A stretch of DNA of 13,160 nt from Bacilli bacterium (GTDB lineage: Bacteria > Bacillota_I > Bacilli_A > RF39 > UBA660), in the NCBI GenBank assembly GCA_017888105.1, contig JAGHGS010000154.1:1-13160 (forward strand), given 5' to 3'. The notes below the pieces were generated by a model. That model saw only the letters and a program-made list of their open reading frames with translations. It was not told where the DNA came from and ran no database searches. Of this stretch, positions 12,508 through 13,160 are shown one piece after another (within the stretch, counting starts at the first letter, position 1; each line of letters starts with the position of its first letter). Made by a program: the position numbers and the translations under genes.

Positions 12508-13159
12508 AGGCTCTAGCCCCTCCATCTACTTGCATAATTTCACCAGTTACATAGCTTGCCATATCACTTGCTAAGAATAAACAAGCATTCGCAATATCTT
12601 CTGGTTCACCAATTCTACCGATTGGAATTGTTGCAATTAAAGGTTTGATCATTTCATCTGGAAGGCTTGCTACCATATCTGTTTTGGTTATTCCCGGAGC
12701 TACCGCATTTACTCTAATTCCTACTGGAGCAAGTTCTCTTGATAAAGATTTGGTTAAACCATTTACCGCAAATTTACTCATTGGATAGACACAACCTGCT
12801 GGTTGACCATAAATGCTTACCATAGATGATATATTAATGATGTTTCCTTTTGTTTCTTTTAAATAAGGAACAATTTCTTTTGAGCAAACAAATACTCCTT
12901 TCATATTTACATTGGCAATTTTATCGTATTCTTCGATCGTATAATCTTCTATTTTAGTACTAGAAGATAATCCAGCATTATTCACTAAAATATCAATTTT
13001 ACCAAATTGCTCTACAATCGCTTTGAATGTTTCTCTAACTTCTGTCTCACTTGTTAAGTTTGGATAAAAACCAATAACTTCCTTATTTTCATTTTTTAAT
13101 TCTGCTAAAGCTTTTTCTACGCTTTCTTTTTTAGAGCCAAATAATACTACTTTTGCTCC
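12506..13159 (-). CDS. FabG-like short-chain dehydrogenase/reductase (5' end beyond the window)
   Basis: The frame stays open to the window edge, so the N-terminus with the Gly-rich cofactor loop is missing. Visible from the first full codon are GAKVVLFGSKKESVEKAL (second strand of the Rossmann fold), KIDILVNNAGLSSS with the NNAG motif, and G-N-I-I-N-I-S-S-M-V-S with the catalytic Ser. The active-site pair YPMSK follows, then R-V-N-A-V-A-P-G and the C-terminal ASYVTGEIMQVDGG. This is the classical SDR plan of 3-oxoacyl-ACP reductase (FabG), which reduces beta-ketoacyl-ACP with NADPH in fatty-acid synthesis. Another alcohol dehydrogenase of the same family cannot be excluded without neighbours. 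The GTG of LVNNAG near 12985 should not be taken as the start, since it would remove half of the cofactor domain. Confidence 0.9.
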   Translation of the reverse strand, partial: GAKVVLFGSKKESVEKALAELKNENKEVIGFYPNLTSETEVRETFKAIVEQFGKIDILVNNAGLSSSTKIEDYTIEEYDKIANVNMKGVFVCSKEIVPYLKETKGNIINISSMVSIYGQPAGCVYPMSKFAVNGLTKSLSRELAPVGIRVNAVAPGITKTDMVASLPDEMIKPLIATIPIGRIGEPEDIANACLFLASDMASYVTGEIMQVDGGARA

Positions 13160-13160
13160 A

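Noticed and set aside
12506..12985. Dehydrogenase starting at the GTG near 12985
   Set aside because: The frame continues upstream to the window edge with clear SDR sequence (GAKVVLFGS), so that GTG encodes Val inside the protein.
1..13160. Mycoplasma-like code (TGA as Trp)
   Set aside because: TGA closes genes at tight ATGA overlaps (for example rimM/trmD) and conserved Trp positions use TGG, so the standard bacterial code applies.

Overview
The window looks like a chromosomal segment of a low-GC, endospore-type Firmicute, most likely an uncultured gut member of the Bacilli (RF39 or Erysipelotrichales-like). This is inferred from strong AT richness, Gram-positive ribosome binding sites, T-rich hairpin terminators, three sporulation genes and typical Firmicute housekeeping proteins. 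TGA is used as a stop codon (for example in ATGA start/stop overlaps), so this is the standard bacterial code and not the Mycoplasma code.

Region 1 (1-1700): a membrane-anchored surface protein on the minus strand, split in two by a frameshift. Near its C-terminus lies a sharply bounded, GC-rich block full of XXC codons. It resembles the variable region of a diversity-generating retroelement (DGR) target. No reverse transcriptase or template repeat is in the window. A small HTH regulator is encoded head-to-head with it.

Region 2 (1709-4620): a convergent CmpB-type multispanning membrane protein, then a plus-strand sporulation group: spoIIIAH, gerE and gerM. The first two are preceded by sequences resembling sigma-E and sigma-K promoters respectively. 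A tRNA-Arg(TCT) with its own promoter and terminator follows.

Region 3 (4669-6073): two minus-strand zinc-ribbon membrane proteins and a divergent XRE-type regulator with a TTG start. They share a control region with repeated TGAGA/TCTCA motifs.

Region 4 (11276 down to 6072, minus strand): an apparent eight-gene operon in which seven genes are joined by overlaps and the last follows after 8 nt: natA, natB, YgjP-like metallopeptidase, TrmH/SpoU RNA methyltransferase, an unknown 113-aa protein, rimM, trmD and an unknown 150-aa protein. It joins an ABC exporter to ribosome and tRNA maturation functions. The usual rpsP and rplS neighbours are absent here.

Region 5 (11340-13159, minus strand): a DUF488-type protein with its own promoter and terminator, a DUF4186 protein, and a FabG-like short-chain dehydrogenase cut off by the window end.

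The most notable signals are the DGR-like variable block and frameshift in the surface protein, the compact sporulation group with sigma-factor-like promoters, and the two unknown proteins embedded in the rimM/trmD operon.
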